A stretch of 46,747 nt of DNA from DASWIG01 sp965371445 (GTDB taxonomy: Bacteria > Acidobacteriota > Thermoanaerobaculia > Multivoradales > J023), in NCBI GenBank assembly GCA_965371445.1, contig CBDUYN010000068.1, positions 1 through 46,747 on the forward strand, in the 5' to 3' direction. Positions 6,507-14,502 of the stretch are shown here, in pieces (the stretch's first letter is position 1; each line of letters starts with the position of its first letter). A model generated the notes under the pieces. The model was not told where the DNA came from, did not search any database, and was given only the letters and a program-made list of their open reading frames with translations. The translations under genes and the position numbers were made by a program.

Positions 6507-8509
6507 CACGTAACCTGCGACTCGCAGTGCTCGAGAAGCCAGGCCGCCAGCGCTTCGCCACAGCTCGCGCACCGCCGACCGATCACCAACTTGAAAGGTA
6601 TCGGCTCGCCGCACGAGGGACAATGCTCACGCTGTCTGAACATTCGGATCGCTGCGCCGAGAACGCAGAGAGTCATGATCGTGATGTAGAGCATCAGGCC
6701 AAACGAAAATAATACAAGACTCGTCATCAGAAACATATAAGCGAAGAATTCTGAGGGTGTTGAGGAGACGGGAGTCATGGCGGCGAGCAAGGTGTCCCGA
6801 CTGGCGATCTCGATGGTCATCCGGAAGCCTAGAGCGGGCCAGAAGAGAACGGTCAGTAGAAGCATGGAGGTCCCCGTGAGCCATCGCCCGATCCATTTCG
6901 GTACCGACGGTCCGGTCTGTGGACCCAAAAACAGTCGGGTGGTGGCCCTGAGGTAGAGCAACCACATCCAGACGAGTAGGGCGAATCCCAGAAGCCAGGC
7001 GAGGACCCACCACGGCGACCGCGTCGTCGAGAACGGACCGAAGGGGGAGATCAGGAGACCTGTCTCAAGACCCAGGGCAAAGAAGAACGCCGTCTTGCCG
7101 AGGCGCAGGTAACCCCATTCGTGGTGCGGACGTGTTGCGAGGTCTGCGACGGCTTCGCGTCGTACCTGAACCCCGAGGGCTCCGGTAACGAGCCAGGTGA
7201 CGGCCAGCATGACCCCAAGGGCGATTCCTACGAAAACGAGCATGGCCAGAGGGCCGAAGAGGAAAAAGAGAGGCGCGGCAAGGAGTCCGGCGAGCGACGT
7301 CAGATCGGTCGAGAGCGGCGTCATCTGGGCTCCGAGAAGCGCCAGGAGGAGCCCGGTAAGAAAAGCGAGGTCGGGACCGGCCCGGAAAAGAACGATGGGC
7401 TCCCGAAGCGCATGGATCCGTGCCGTCTTGGAGGGATGACGCCCCCAGCCGTAGCTTTCCCAGTGGCTCGTCCAGGATCCCCACCAGGGGCGGTCGCGAC
7501 AGCTCTTGTAGAACAGCTTCCCCAGACGACGATGTCGCCACCACGGCTGGGAGGATTCCGGCAACTGAAGCAAGAGCAGCAGAGGCTTCCTGAAGCCCCA
7601 GGAGTTCACCCGGTGGTCGGCGTAGTGCTCGCGGGCGCGGATCAGGCCGGCCCAGATCCACCAGACGACGAAGAAGCTCACCGCGGTTTTCACGACCGTG
7701 CTCACAAGGACGGCGGTGCCCCTGACAGCCGGGTTTCCGGCGAAGGCCGCGGGCTGGAGGACGGGGAAGCGTAGCTCTCCGTGAGCCAGAGAGGCGAGAG
7801 CGACGCCGGCCGTCGCGAGTGCCCCTAGGACGGGCAAGACGATCCACATGGCCCGGCTGAGCTCCCGGCTGCGGACGTCGTCGTTGACGACGTGGCCTAT
7901 CTCGTGGAGCGCCACCGCCCGAGTGAGATCGTTCCAGGCTCTTCCCAGGAGGCGAGGGGTCCCGGCGATCGCCAGGACCTCGCGGCCGCTTCGGCCGAAG
8001 GCGAGGCCGTCGAGCAGGCCGGGCTTACATTCCAGGTATGGCTCGGAGGCGAGACCAGCTCGCCCGGTCAACTTCCGGACCTCTTCCGTCGCGGCCGGAG
8101 AGGTGAGAGGGACCGTCCGGTGGCGGCGGCGCAGGAGAACGGGATGAAGGCGGTAGAGAGCCCAGGTACCGAAGCCGAAAGCCGCCAGGAAAGCGAAGGA
8201 GAGCACCAGCCTTACCGCCTGGAAGAGGAGGACCCGCACGATTTTCTTAGTAGACTCGGCCTCGGCGAAAACCTGCACGTCTTGACGGGTGACGGCGCTC
8301 GGGTTTCCGCTCTGGCGAAGCTTGTCGAAGGCTGCCTGGACCTCCGGCTCCACCTGGCTTGCGTAGGTGTAGATGTTGGGCACGTGGACGAACCAGGCGG
8401 AAAGGCTCCAGGCGAACGCCAATGCCGCGGCGATCAGCATCCGGAAGCGTCCCTTCGTCTCCGCGGGGAAAACGAAGGGGTCGAGTGCAAAGGGTGAACG
8501 GTTTTCCAT
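6506..8509 (-). CDS. M48-like membrane zinc metalloprotease with zinc ribbon
   Basis: This 667-residue polytopic protein has an M48-type active site: His-Glu-Ile-Gly-His at 202-206 followed by a helix, and the third ligand in Arg-Glu-His-Tyr-Ala-Asp-His-Arg near 288, the ExxxD arrangement of M48 peptidases (HtpX/Ste24 relatives). Membrane segments lie before (about 22-42 and 92-120) and after the catalytic region, with many more in the C-terminal half. The end carries a zinc ribbon of two Cys-x-x-Cys pairs near 638-655. Substrates are unknown; family members act in membrane protein quality control or BlaR/M56-like signalling. It starts 10 bp after the GYF_2 gene and overlaps the next gene by TGATG, so it belongs to the same operon. 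Confidence 0.8.
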   Translation of the reverse strand: MENRSPFALDPFVFPAETKGRFRMLIAAALAFAWSLSAWFVHVPNIYTYASQVEPEVQAAFDKLRQSGNPSAVTRQDVQVFAEAESTKKIVRVLLFQAVRLVLSFAFLAAFGFGTWALYRLHPVLLRRRHRTVPLTSPAATEEVRKLTGRAGLASEPYLECKPGLLDGLAFGRSGREVLAIAGTPRLLGRAWNDLTRAVALHEIGHVVNDDVRSRELSRAMWIVLPVLGALATAGVALASLAHGELRFPVLQPAAFAGNPAVRGTAVLVSTVVKTAVSFFVVWWIWAGLIRAREHYADHRVNSWGFRKPLLLLLQLPESSQPWWRHRRLGKLFYKSCRDRPWWGSWTSHWESYGWGRHPSKTARIHALREPIVLFRAGPDLAFLTGLLLALLGAQMTPLSTDLTSLAGLLAAPLFFLFGPLAMLVFVGIALGVMLAVTWLVTGALGVQVRREAVADLATRPHHEWGYLRLGKTAFFFALGLETGLLISPFGPFSTTRSPWWVLAWLLGFALLVWMWLLYLRATTRLFLGPQTGPSVPKWIGRWLTGTSMLLLTVLFWPALGFRMTIEIASRDTLLAAMTPVSSTPSEFFAYMFLMTSLVLFSFGLMLYITIMTLCVLGAAIRMFRQREHCPSCGEPIPFKLVIGRRCASCGEALAAWLLEHCESQVT

Positions 8510-8519
8510 GACGACGACT

Positions 8520-9518
8520 CTACCGATTCATCCGACGCACCAGGATCTGTGCGAGGTGGCCGTACTCAAAAGCCGTACTCCAGTAGTAAAGAGGTAGGCA
8601 AATCGCCGGTACCAAAAGCGCCCCGAAACCCGTCGCCGAGAACATGGCGCTGAGTCCTGCGATGACGATCCAGGTCGGGATGACGTAGAGTGCCATCTTG
8701 ACGAACTCCTTCAAGTTCGTGGCGACGAACCGGGCATTCGCCAGAATCCGGAAGAACGAGAGAATACGACCTGTCGCGGCATAGCGGATCATCCCGGCCC
8801 GATAGATCGGCCAAGCGACCACGAAATAGACCGCTTCGATGGCGAGCCTGCCAGCCAGCCTTCCGCCCTCCTGGCTCAAGAGCTCCTTGAACGCGATCGT
8901 CTGAGCGCCCGTCGCGGCAGCCTGAAACCAACGCAGGATCTCCAGCAAGGACGTGAGCACTCCCTGGCCAGCCGCCATGATGATGAGAAACGGCACCACC
9001 GTGTAGATCAACGTCATGGTCCACAGGATCGCACCGTCGACAGCGAAGCGCATCAAGTTCCGTAGATCAGGAAGAAGTTGTCGATCGCCGCAGCTGAAGC
9101 GCCGCACGACGTCAAGTCTCCAACCTCGTAAGATGATCAAGTCGATGAGGGGGATGAATCCGAGGAAGGAAAGCCACCAGATTCTTGCCAGCCATCGCTG
9201 CTGGCGAAACGGGAAGGCGAGCGCGCCCACGTATCCCAGCTCGCCTTTGTCGTCTCTGTACGACCCCGGATGCGGCTCCTCACACTTCGGAAAAACCTCA
9301 TGAGCACGACGTTCGACGGCAAAACTTTCGGGAACGGGGCTTCCAGCCTGGGAACGAGAAAATTCCGCGAGTAACTCGCTCAAGGGCTTCCAGGACTCGC
9401 TGCCCGGGGACCAGGTCCAATCCGTCAGTAGCAGATTGCCAGCCTGCAGGTAGGATCTGATCTCCTCCGGCGAGTAGGAGCCCAATCTCTTCTCACCACG
9501 CGCGATTAGAATTTGCAC
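8520..9518 (-). CDS. GYF_2 / DUF4013 membrane protein
   Basis: This 332-residue protein begins with a GYF_2-type (DUF4339) domain, residues 1-50: a short strand, Arg-Leu-Gly-Ser-Tyr-Ser-Pro-Glu-Glu-Ile, a Leu-Leu-x-x-x-Asp-Trp block and Trp-Lys-Pro-Leu-Ser-Glu-Leu. The GYF fold binds proline-rich peptides. After a linker come at least four membrane segments (about 115-330) in the pattern of DUF4013. No catalytic motif is seen. It is 60 bp downstream of the 144-residue gene and 10 bp upstream of the protease, so it is probably a membrane partner of that protease. GYF_2 plus an integral membrane domain is a common bacterial architecture of unknown role. Confidence 0.72.
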   Translation of the reverse strand: MQILIARGEKRLGSYSPEEIRSYLQAGNLLLTDWTWSPGSESWKPLSELLAEFSRSQAGSPVPESFAVERRAHEVFPKCEEPHPGSYRDDKGELGYVGALAFPFRQQRWLARIWWLSFLGFIPLIDLIILRGWRLDVVRRFSCGDRQLLPDLRNLMRFAVDGAILWTMTLIYTVVPFLIIMAAGQGVLTSLLEILRWFQAAATGAQTIAFKELLSQEGGRLAGRLAIEAVYFVVAWPIYRAGMIRYAATGRILSFFRILANARFVATNLKEFVKMALYVIPTWIVIAGLSAMFSATGFGALLVPAICLPLYYWSTAFEYGHLAQILVRRMNR

Positions 9519-9578
9519 GACTCAAAGTCTCCACCAATTTGGAAATGTCTTTGTTCAGAGAGACGTCCCGACCTGTGT

Positions 9579-10013
9579 CTAAGCGGCTCCGAGGTGACGA
9601 ATCGTGGCTTCAAGCAAGGCCCGCCGCAGGTCGACGGAAGCGTCGGCGGCGCGTTGCGAGCCCACCCGGCGGACGACCTCGTCGATCTCCGCCGACGTTC
9701 GCCGCAACACCTCTTCGGCCGCCGACGGGCTGGGGCGAGAGCCGTCGTCCCGGTCCATGTCCAGGGCGAGAAGGATCTTGACCACCGCCGGCACGACGGA
9801 CGCGAAGAGCACGTCCGCACCGCCGAATCCACCGGAATGGTCGCCGCTGTCGATGTAGACGAGCTCGTCGTCCGCGGCCATCTCGATCAACGGATCGAGG
9901 AAACCCAGCGCCACCTCCACCTCTTCGGGGGCAAGCTCCTCCAGCACGGCGAGGCTGATCTCACGCGCGGCCTTGCGATAGGGAATCGACGTCGAAATAT
10001 CTTCCATGGCCAT
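9579..10013 (-). CDS. Acidic hypothetical protein
   Basis: This 144-residue acidic protein is probably soluble and cytoplasmic. I recognise no family. It has a helical N-terminus, a central Asp-Ser-Gly-Asp-His-Ser-Gly-Gly-Phe-Gly-Gly-Ala-Asp loop (about 55-67), and a C-terminal helical part with Arg-Arg-Thr-Ser-Ala-Glu-Ile. GAGGAG lies five bases before the ATG and the gene starts five bases after the VWA stop, so it is clearly in the operon. A chaperone or adaptor for the VWA protein would fit the placement but is not shown. Confidence 0.6.
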   Translation of the reverse strand: MAMEDISTSIPYRKAAREISLAVLEELAPEEVEVALGFLDPLIEMAADDELVYIDSGDHSGGFGGADVLFASVVPAVVKILLALDMDRDDGSRPSPSAAEEVLRRTSAEIDEVVRRVGSQRAADASVDLRRALLEATIRHLGAA

Positions 10014-10017
10014 CTCC

Positions 10018-11727
10018 TCAATCCTGGTGTTGCCGGACGGCCCGCACGACGCGTCCCCGCTGGACGCCGAAGTGCTCGGCGATGTCCTCGATCGGGTAGT
10101 GCCCGGAGCGAAACGCCATGGCCATGGCCTTCACGCGGTCGTCGCCATAGCGGCTCTGGTAGAACGACAGGGGTTTGCGGCGTCCGGAAGGCTCGGGACG
10201 CGCCACTTCCTGGGATGGCGCAGGCTCGGACGGCGCAGGTTCGGACGGCACAGGCTCAGACGACGCCGGCGGGCTCGTCGTCGCGGATGGTCCGGAGCTT
10301 GCCGCCGCGTCAGGGGCCACTGGGAGGCTCGGGCGTCCCTCGACGCTGTGCTTCATCTGCAGGACGAGTCCCTTCATGCCCTTCCTGTCGGCCTCGACGA
10401 GCTGCCCCGACGGTTTTCGAGCCGGCGCTTCGAGGTGTCCGGGACGCCGTGGCTCGTCTTGAAGGACCAGCGACGTGGCCTTCTCCGGCAAGAGGACGCT
10501 CAGCGACTTCGTGGGCTTGTCGTCCTTGAGGACGATGCCCTGGGCGAAGCGCATGGAGCCGCCGATCCAGGCACCGACGACCACGTCGGCGGCGGAGCGG
10601 CCGAAAATCCCGCCGCCGAAAGCGAGAACGCCGCTGATCGGATTGAAGAGGGCGCCGCCGACGAGGCCGCCGACGAGGCCGCCGAGGGAGCAGGCCCTGA
10701 GGTCCTCCCTGGTGTTCTCGCGGATCCCCTGTCCGACGCCGATGGCGAGCCCCATGGCTCCCCAGCTCGCCACCCGGAAGAGGAAAAGCAGAAAAGGGTT
10801 GAGGCCGCCGTCCTGGGCGTGCGACGCCATGTCGACGCCGATGTTGGCCTTGTAGATCGCTTCAAAGGCCTGCCAGAGGTCGCTCGCGTCGTCGACGGGG
10901 TAGTAGGCCCCACCGGTGCCCTGGGCGATGCCCTCGAGGAGCGACCGGTCGACGCCGGCGCCGAGGCCGACGGTGTGGACCTTGACGCCGTGCTCCTCAG
11001 CCGGCTGGAGAGTGGCGTTGTTGAAATAGCCCACACCGTCGGTGAGAAAGATGACATGTTGGGCACGACCGTCGTCGGCTCTGCCCACGAGCTCGGCGAG
11101 GCTGGCGTTGAGCCCGGCGTCGAGGCTGGTGCCACCGAAGTTGCCGATATTGCCGATCGCATTGCGGGCCTGGCGTCGCACTGCCTTGGAGTCGAGAGCG
11201 GTGAGGGGGAAGAAGACTGTAGAGCTGTCGCTGAAGCCGACGATCGCGATTCGGTCGTTGGTTCCGAGTCGCTCGACGAGCTTGAGGGCGGCTTCCATGC
11301 GTTTCCCGTCCGGATCGCTGCCGGAGGCGAAGAACCCGAAAATGGAGCTCCTCATACTGCCTGAGGAGTCGAGGGCGACGGCGATGTCGGTACCGGGCCT
11401 CTCGGGGACCGGAGGCGTGGGGAGCAGGCTGAAGATGGTCTGTCCCACTGCTCCGCCCGCGCAGCCTCCCGCCGTCCCGAGGACGAGCCCCAACCCCAGC
11501 CCGTAGACGAGCGGCCAGCCCTTCCGGCGCACGAGCCCTTCGGTCATTCCCAGCGCGGCGCCCACCGCGAGGCCGAAGCCGGCGAACTGGACCGCCAGCG
11601 CCACGACCTCGCCCAGCCCGCTGCCGCCGCCGGGAAAGAGGAAGCGCAGGATTTCCATCAAGAGAAAGCCCACGAAGCCGCCGAGGGCACCGGTGAGGAT
11701 GAAATGCTTCGTTCGGACCTTCTTCAT
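10018..11727 (-). CDS. Membrane VWA protein with C-terminal HTH-like motif
   Basis: This 569-residue protein has Gly-rich membrane segments at about 8-95, then a von Willebrand A domain (about 112-290) with MIDAS residues Asp-Ser-Ser-Gly-Ser near 120, a Gly-Gly-Thr-Ser loop near 198 and Leu-Thr-Asp-Gly near 229. A second Gly-zipper membrane module (about 308-395) echoes the first. A long Pro/Ser/Glu-rich linker (repeats of Ser-Glu-Pro-Ala-Pro) leads to the last 50 residues, which contain Ile-Glu-Asp-Ile-Ala-Glu-His-Phe-Gly-Val, the pattern of a helix-turn-helix. VWA-MIDAS domains bind ligands through a metal ion. A tether linking an envelope VWA sensor to nucleic acid or a partner is possible. 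It follows the CsgG-like gene by 46 bp. Confidence 0.78.
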   Translation of the reverse strand: MKKVRTKHFILTGALGGFVGFLLMEILRFLFPGGGSGLGEVVALAVQFAGFGLAVGAALGMTEGLVRRKGWPLVYGLGLGLVLGTAGGCAGGAVGQTIFSLLPTPPVPERPGTDIAVALDSSGSMRSSIFGFFASGSDPDGKRMEAALKLVERLGTNDRIAIVGFSDSSTVFFPLTALDSKAVRRQARNAIGNIGNFGGTSLDAGLNASLAELVGRADDGRAQHVIFLTDGVGYFNNATLQPAEEHGVKVHTVGLGAGVDRSLLEGIAQGTGGAYYPVDDASDLWQAFEAIYKANIGVDMASHAQDGGLNPFLLFLFRVASWGAMGLAIGVGQGIRENTREDLRACSLGGLVGGLVGGALFNPISGVLAFGGGIFGRSAADVVVGAWIGGSMRFAQGIVLKDDKPTKSLSVLLPEKATSLVLQDEPRRPGHLEAPARKPSGQLVEADRKGMKGLVLQMKHSVEGRPSLPVAPDAAASSGPSATTSPPASSEPVPSEPAPSEPAPSQEVARPEPSGRRKPLSFYQSRYGDDRVKAMAMAFRSGHYPIEDIAEHFGVQRGRVVRAVRQHQD

Positions 11728-11773
11728 CTTGCGCCCCCTGGTGTCGTCGTCGCCGTTTGTCGTCCGTTCGTCG

Positions 11774-12694
11774 TCATGGCAGGTGGACGCCGTGTCCTTT
11801 GTGGACGGCCCGCAGCTCCCCGGAGGCCACCTTGCAGATCGAGACTCTGGGCCGGACCCGGATCACCTCGAGCTGAGCGACTTCCTCCAAGCTCTCGTCG
11901 AGGACCTCGCCGGTGTCGGGATCGCGTAGGACGTCCCTTTCGCCGACCCGGAAAATCTGTCCCAGGTTGACCCCTTCCCGGCTGCCGCGGTTGACGTACA
12001 CCTCTTCGTCGCGGACCATGATCACGGTCCCGCTCCACGGGACGTAGGGGAGTTGCTCGACGAGCCAGACGACGGCCTGGGCCACGGCACCGGAGATCGC
12101 CTTCGGCAGGGTGTCGTCCTTGTGGCCGCCGAAGGTGGCGCCGACGTCTCCGTCGGTAAAGGAGACCGTGCCGCCCTTGCTCTTCGAAAGTCCGACGACG
12201 CTGGTGGAAGCCATGACCTGTCCCGTCGTGGTGTCGAGGAGGTAGATCGTGGCGTGGATCTCGGCGGTTTTCTTCTTGCCGCCGATGCGGACTTTCCCCC
12301 AGCCGATTCCACCTCCCTGACCGCCGGTGTTGGTCTGGACGTGGGTGATGACCCCCTTGACCAGGAGCTGAGCCGGGGTCATCTGGCCGACGGTGGGAGT
12401 CTTGTTCCCTCCGGCCGTCCGGCCGGAGGTTCCCAGATCCTGCTCGTCGAGGACGGCGGCGCGCATGGAGCTCTCGGCGAGGACCGTGAACCGGCCGCTG
12501 CGGTTGAGCAGGTCGGTCATGACCGTGGCCCAGGCATGGCCGAGGCGGATCTGCCCTTCCCAGCCGGACTGGTTGTCGAATTCGGCGACGGCCACGGTGT
12601 AGCGCAGGCCGCCGGCCTGACCCTGGAGCGGCGGCAGGGCAAGAACGAGTCCGAGGGCGAGGGTGGCGGCAATCTTCTTGGCAAGGGCGTGCAT
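11774..12694 (-). CDS. CsgG-family secreted lipoprotein-like protein
   Basis: This 306-residue protein has an N-terminal signal peptide (about 1-27, cleavable type; no lipobox Cys seen). A CsgG-like domain follows: Val-Ala-Glu-Phe-Asp-Asn-Gln-Ser-Gly-Trp near 36, a helix ending in an Arg-Phe-Thr-Val-Leu-Glu motif, a middle Leu-Val-Lys-Gly-Val-Ile-Thr-His strand and Gly-Gly-Lys-Lys-Lys. The C-terminal 80 residues look like a beta-rich domain with Val-Asn-Arg-Gly-Ser-Arg-Glu-Gly-Val-Asn-Leu-Gly. CsgG proteins form outer-membrane curli export pores, but many family members without curli genes have unknown roles, and no csgA or csgB is present here. It leads the seven-gene minus-strand run, with AGGAGG before the ATG. 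Confidence 0.8.
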   Translation of the reverse strand: MHALAKKIAATLALGLVLALPPLQGQAGGLRYTVAVAEFDNQSGWEGQIRLGHAWATVMTDLLNRSGRFTVLAESSMRAAVLDEQDLGTSGRTAGGNKTPTVGQMTPAQLLVKGVITHVQTNTGGQGGGIGWGKVRIGGKKKTAEIHATIYLLDTTTGQVMASTSVVGLSKSKGGTVSFTDGDVGATFGGHKDDTLPKAISGAVAQAVVWLVEQLPYVPWSGTVIMVRDEEVYVNRGSREGVNLGQIFRVGERDVLRDPDTGEVLDESLEEVAQLEVIRVRPRVSICKVASGELRAVHKGHGVHLP

Positions 12695-12898
12695 CGGGGT
12701 ATCCTCCTGGTTGAGGGGCCCCTGATCGGGGCCGGAATGTCGACTCTCAGGATGGCGAGAACACTGTGCCGCCGTTTTTGTTCAGAGCACCTGTCGTCGC
12801 AGAAGCGAGCCGGGGGCGGCCAGCAAGGGCGTGGGCCGGTTCCCGCTTCTGAAGAGCTGAGGCGATCGATCGCCCGGCCGGATAGGATTAGGGGCACC
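12695..12898. promoter_or_regulatory. Divergent intergenic region with inverted repeat
   Basis: These 204 bp separate the CsgG-like operon (minus) from the cytochrome gene (plus), so they must hold promoters for both. A perfect inverted repeat GGCCCC-TGATC-GGGGCC lies at 12717-12733, just upstream of the CsgG-like ribosome-binding site, and could be an operator or a leader hairpin. I could not assign -35/-10 boxes with confidence. Confidence 0.4.
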
Positions 12899-14455
12899 AT
12901 GACACGCCGAATCCGACCGGGGGCGATGAAGGGTCCCCTACGAATAGCCTTCGCGACGGTGTCTATCGCCGCGGTCCTCCTGCTCGGCTGCCGGGGCGAG
13001 GCCGTCCAACGCGACGAGCCGGAGCCGCAAAGCAGCTCTCCGGCAACGGCTGTCCAGGCCTCTCCTGCCGAGCTCACCGCCGCCGACGTGCCCGCTGGCG
13101 CCCGTCCGTGCTTTCTCTGCCACCGGGAAGTCGTCGAGACCTACCTCGGCCACGGGATGGCACGAAGCGTCGGCCCGGTGGGGGAGCCGCGTCCCGGCAG
13201 CGTGACCCACCCCGACGGACGCCTTTACACGCTCTACAACGACGGCGGCGGCGCCTGGCTCGAGGCAGGCTTCCCCGACGGCGGGCTACGCCGCCAGCGT
13301 CTCGTCGGACGCATCGGCGCCGGGATCTTCGACACCTCCTGGGCTGCGATGGAGGTCGACGTGGTGACCGGCGCCGAGACCGGACGACTCTTTTTCGCGC
13401 CGGTCGAGACGATCGCCGGCCACGGCCACGAGCTCTCGCCCTTCGAGCTCGCTTCGCCCTCGCCGGGCATCGACATGGCGCTCAACGAGGGCTGCCTCAG
13501 CTGCCACACCACCGGGCGCTTGCAGGAGCTGCCGGGCACCGCGGGGGCGGTCCAGGGCTGCCACGAATGCTCGCATCCGCCGGAGCTTGCCGTAGAGGAG
13601 GTGACGGGAGAGCCAGGGCGCACCCCGGACGCGTGCGTGGACTGTCACGTCCGCCGCAGCCAGCCTTTTGACCTGCCGCACGTGCGGAGCGCCGACCACT
13701 TCGTCCGGCGCCGCATTCCGCCGCCGGCCGAGGTTCCCTACCGTCAGTTCGCGGACCGTGAAGGGGAGCTGGAGGTCTTCGACGACGGACGGATCGCTCC
13801 GCTTCTCGCAAGCGTAGAAGGGCGCCGCTGGCGTTCCGGCGTCCTCGCCATAGGGCTCATGACGATGGGCCGCTTCGACGACGCGGCCGGGCTTTTCGCC
13901 GGGTTTCCGACGCCGGGCTCGCCGGCCGCCGTCGAGCCTTCGGCGCCACCGCCGCTCGTCGCGCTCGAGACCGAGCCAACCTTCCACCAACTGCGCGCCA
14001 TGGCGTTGATGGCGACTCGGCGGGTGCCGGAGGCATTCGCCGCCTACGGCGACGCCCTGAAGCTCGATCCGCTTTCGGCCGGTGCTCTGATGGGCCGGGC
14101 GCGTCTGAGCTGGCTCACCGGCGACGTCCCAGGAGCGCTCAACGACACGCAGGCGGTGATCGAGGCCTACCCTGCCGAGCACCCGTGGAATCTGCGCGTC
14201 GAGATGGCGGAGCGGTTGAACCAGCCGCATCTCGCGGCGGTGGGGCTTCAGGCGTCGCTCGAAGCCTGGCCTTCGAATCCCCTCGCCTGGAACAAGCTGG
14301 CCTGGCTTCTGGGCCGGCAGGGCGACACGGCGGGAGAACGCCGCGCGCTCGCCAGGGTCGGGGCGCTTCGTCCCAGCCTGCGGACAGGGGCGCCCACCGC
14401 GCGTCCGGGAAGAGACGGCCATCCGTTGCAATCCAAAACGCTCGGCGGCTCGTAG
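12899..14455 (+). CDS. Multihaem c-type cytochrome lipoprotein with TPR tail
   Basis: This 518-residue protein has a lipoprotein signal ending Leu-Leu-Leu-Gly-Cys31. Haem-binding CxxCH motifs sit at 71-75, 199-203 and 246-250. A fourth candidate at 221-226 reads Cys-His-Glu-Cys-Ser-His, so an extra Ser separates the second Cys from His. From about 310 the chain becomes TPR-like (Asp-Pro-Leu-Ser-Ala-Gly-Ala-Leu-Met-Gly and Asn-Pro-Leu-Ala-Trp-Asn-Lys-Leu-Ala-Trp). Proteins that join multihaem domains to TPRs are common in Acidobacteriota and Planctomycetes and are thought to act in periplasmic electron transfer. I start at the ATG at 12899 because it opens directly on the signal peptide; the frame is open far upstream by chance. 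There is no obvious redox partner next door. Confidence 0.8.
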   Translation: MTRRIRPGAMKGPLRIAFATVSIAAVLLLGCRGEAVQRDEPEPQSSSPATAVQASPAELTAADVPAGARPCFLCHREVVETYLGHGMARSVGPVGEPRPGSVTHPDGRLYTLYNDGGGAWLEAGFPDGGLRRQRLVGRIGAGIFDTSWAAMEVDVVTGAETGRLFFAPVETIAGHGHELSPFELASPSPGIDMALNEGCLSCHTTGRLQELPGTAGAVQGCHECSHPPELAVEEVTGEPGRTPDACVDCHVRRSQPFDLPHVRSADHFVRRRIPPPAEVPYRQFADREGELEVFDDGRIAPLLASVEGRRWRSGVLAIGLMTMGRFDDAAGLFAGFPTPGSPAAVEPSAPPPLVALETEPTFHQLRAMALMATRRVPEAFAAYGDALKLDPLSAGALMGRARLSWLTGDVPGALNDTQAVIEAYPAEHPWNLRVEMAERLNQPHLAAVGLQASLEAWPSNPLAWNKLAWLLGRQGDTAGERRALARVGALRPSLRTGAPTARPGRDGHPLQSKTLGGS

Positions 14456-14502
14456 CTTCAAGTGAACCGATGTACCCTGAAACCGTGGAAGGAGCTCCAG
14501 CT

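Noticed and set aside
12053..12898. Upstream extension of the cytochrome frame
   Set aside because: It lies antisense to the CsgG-like gene and lacks homology; the lipoprotein signal begins at 12899.
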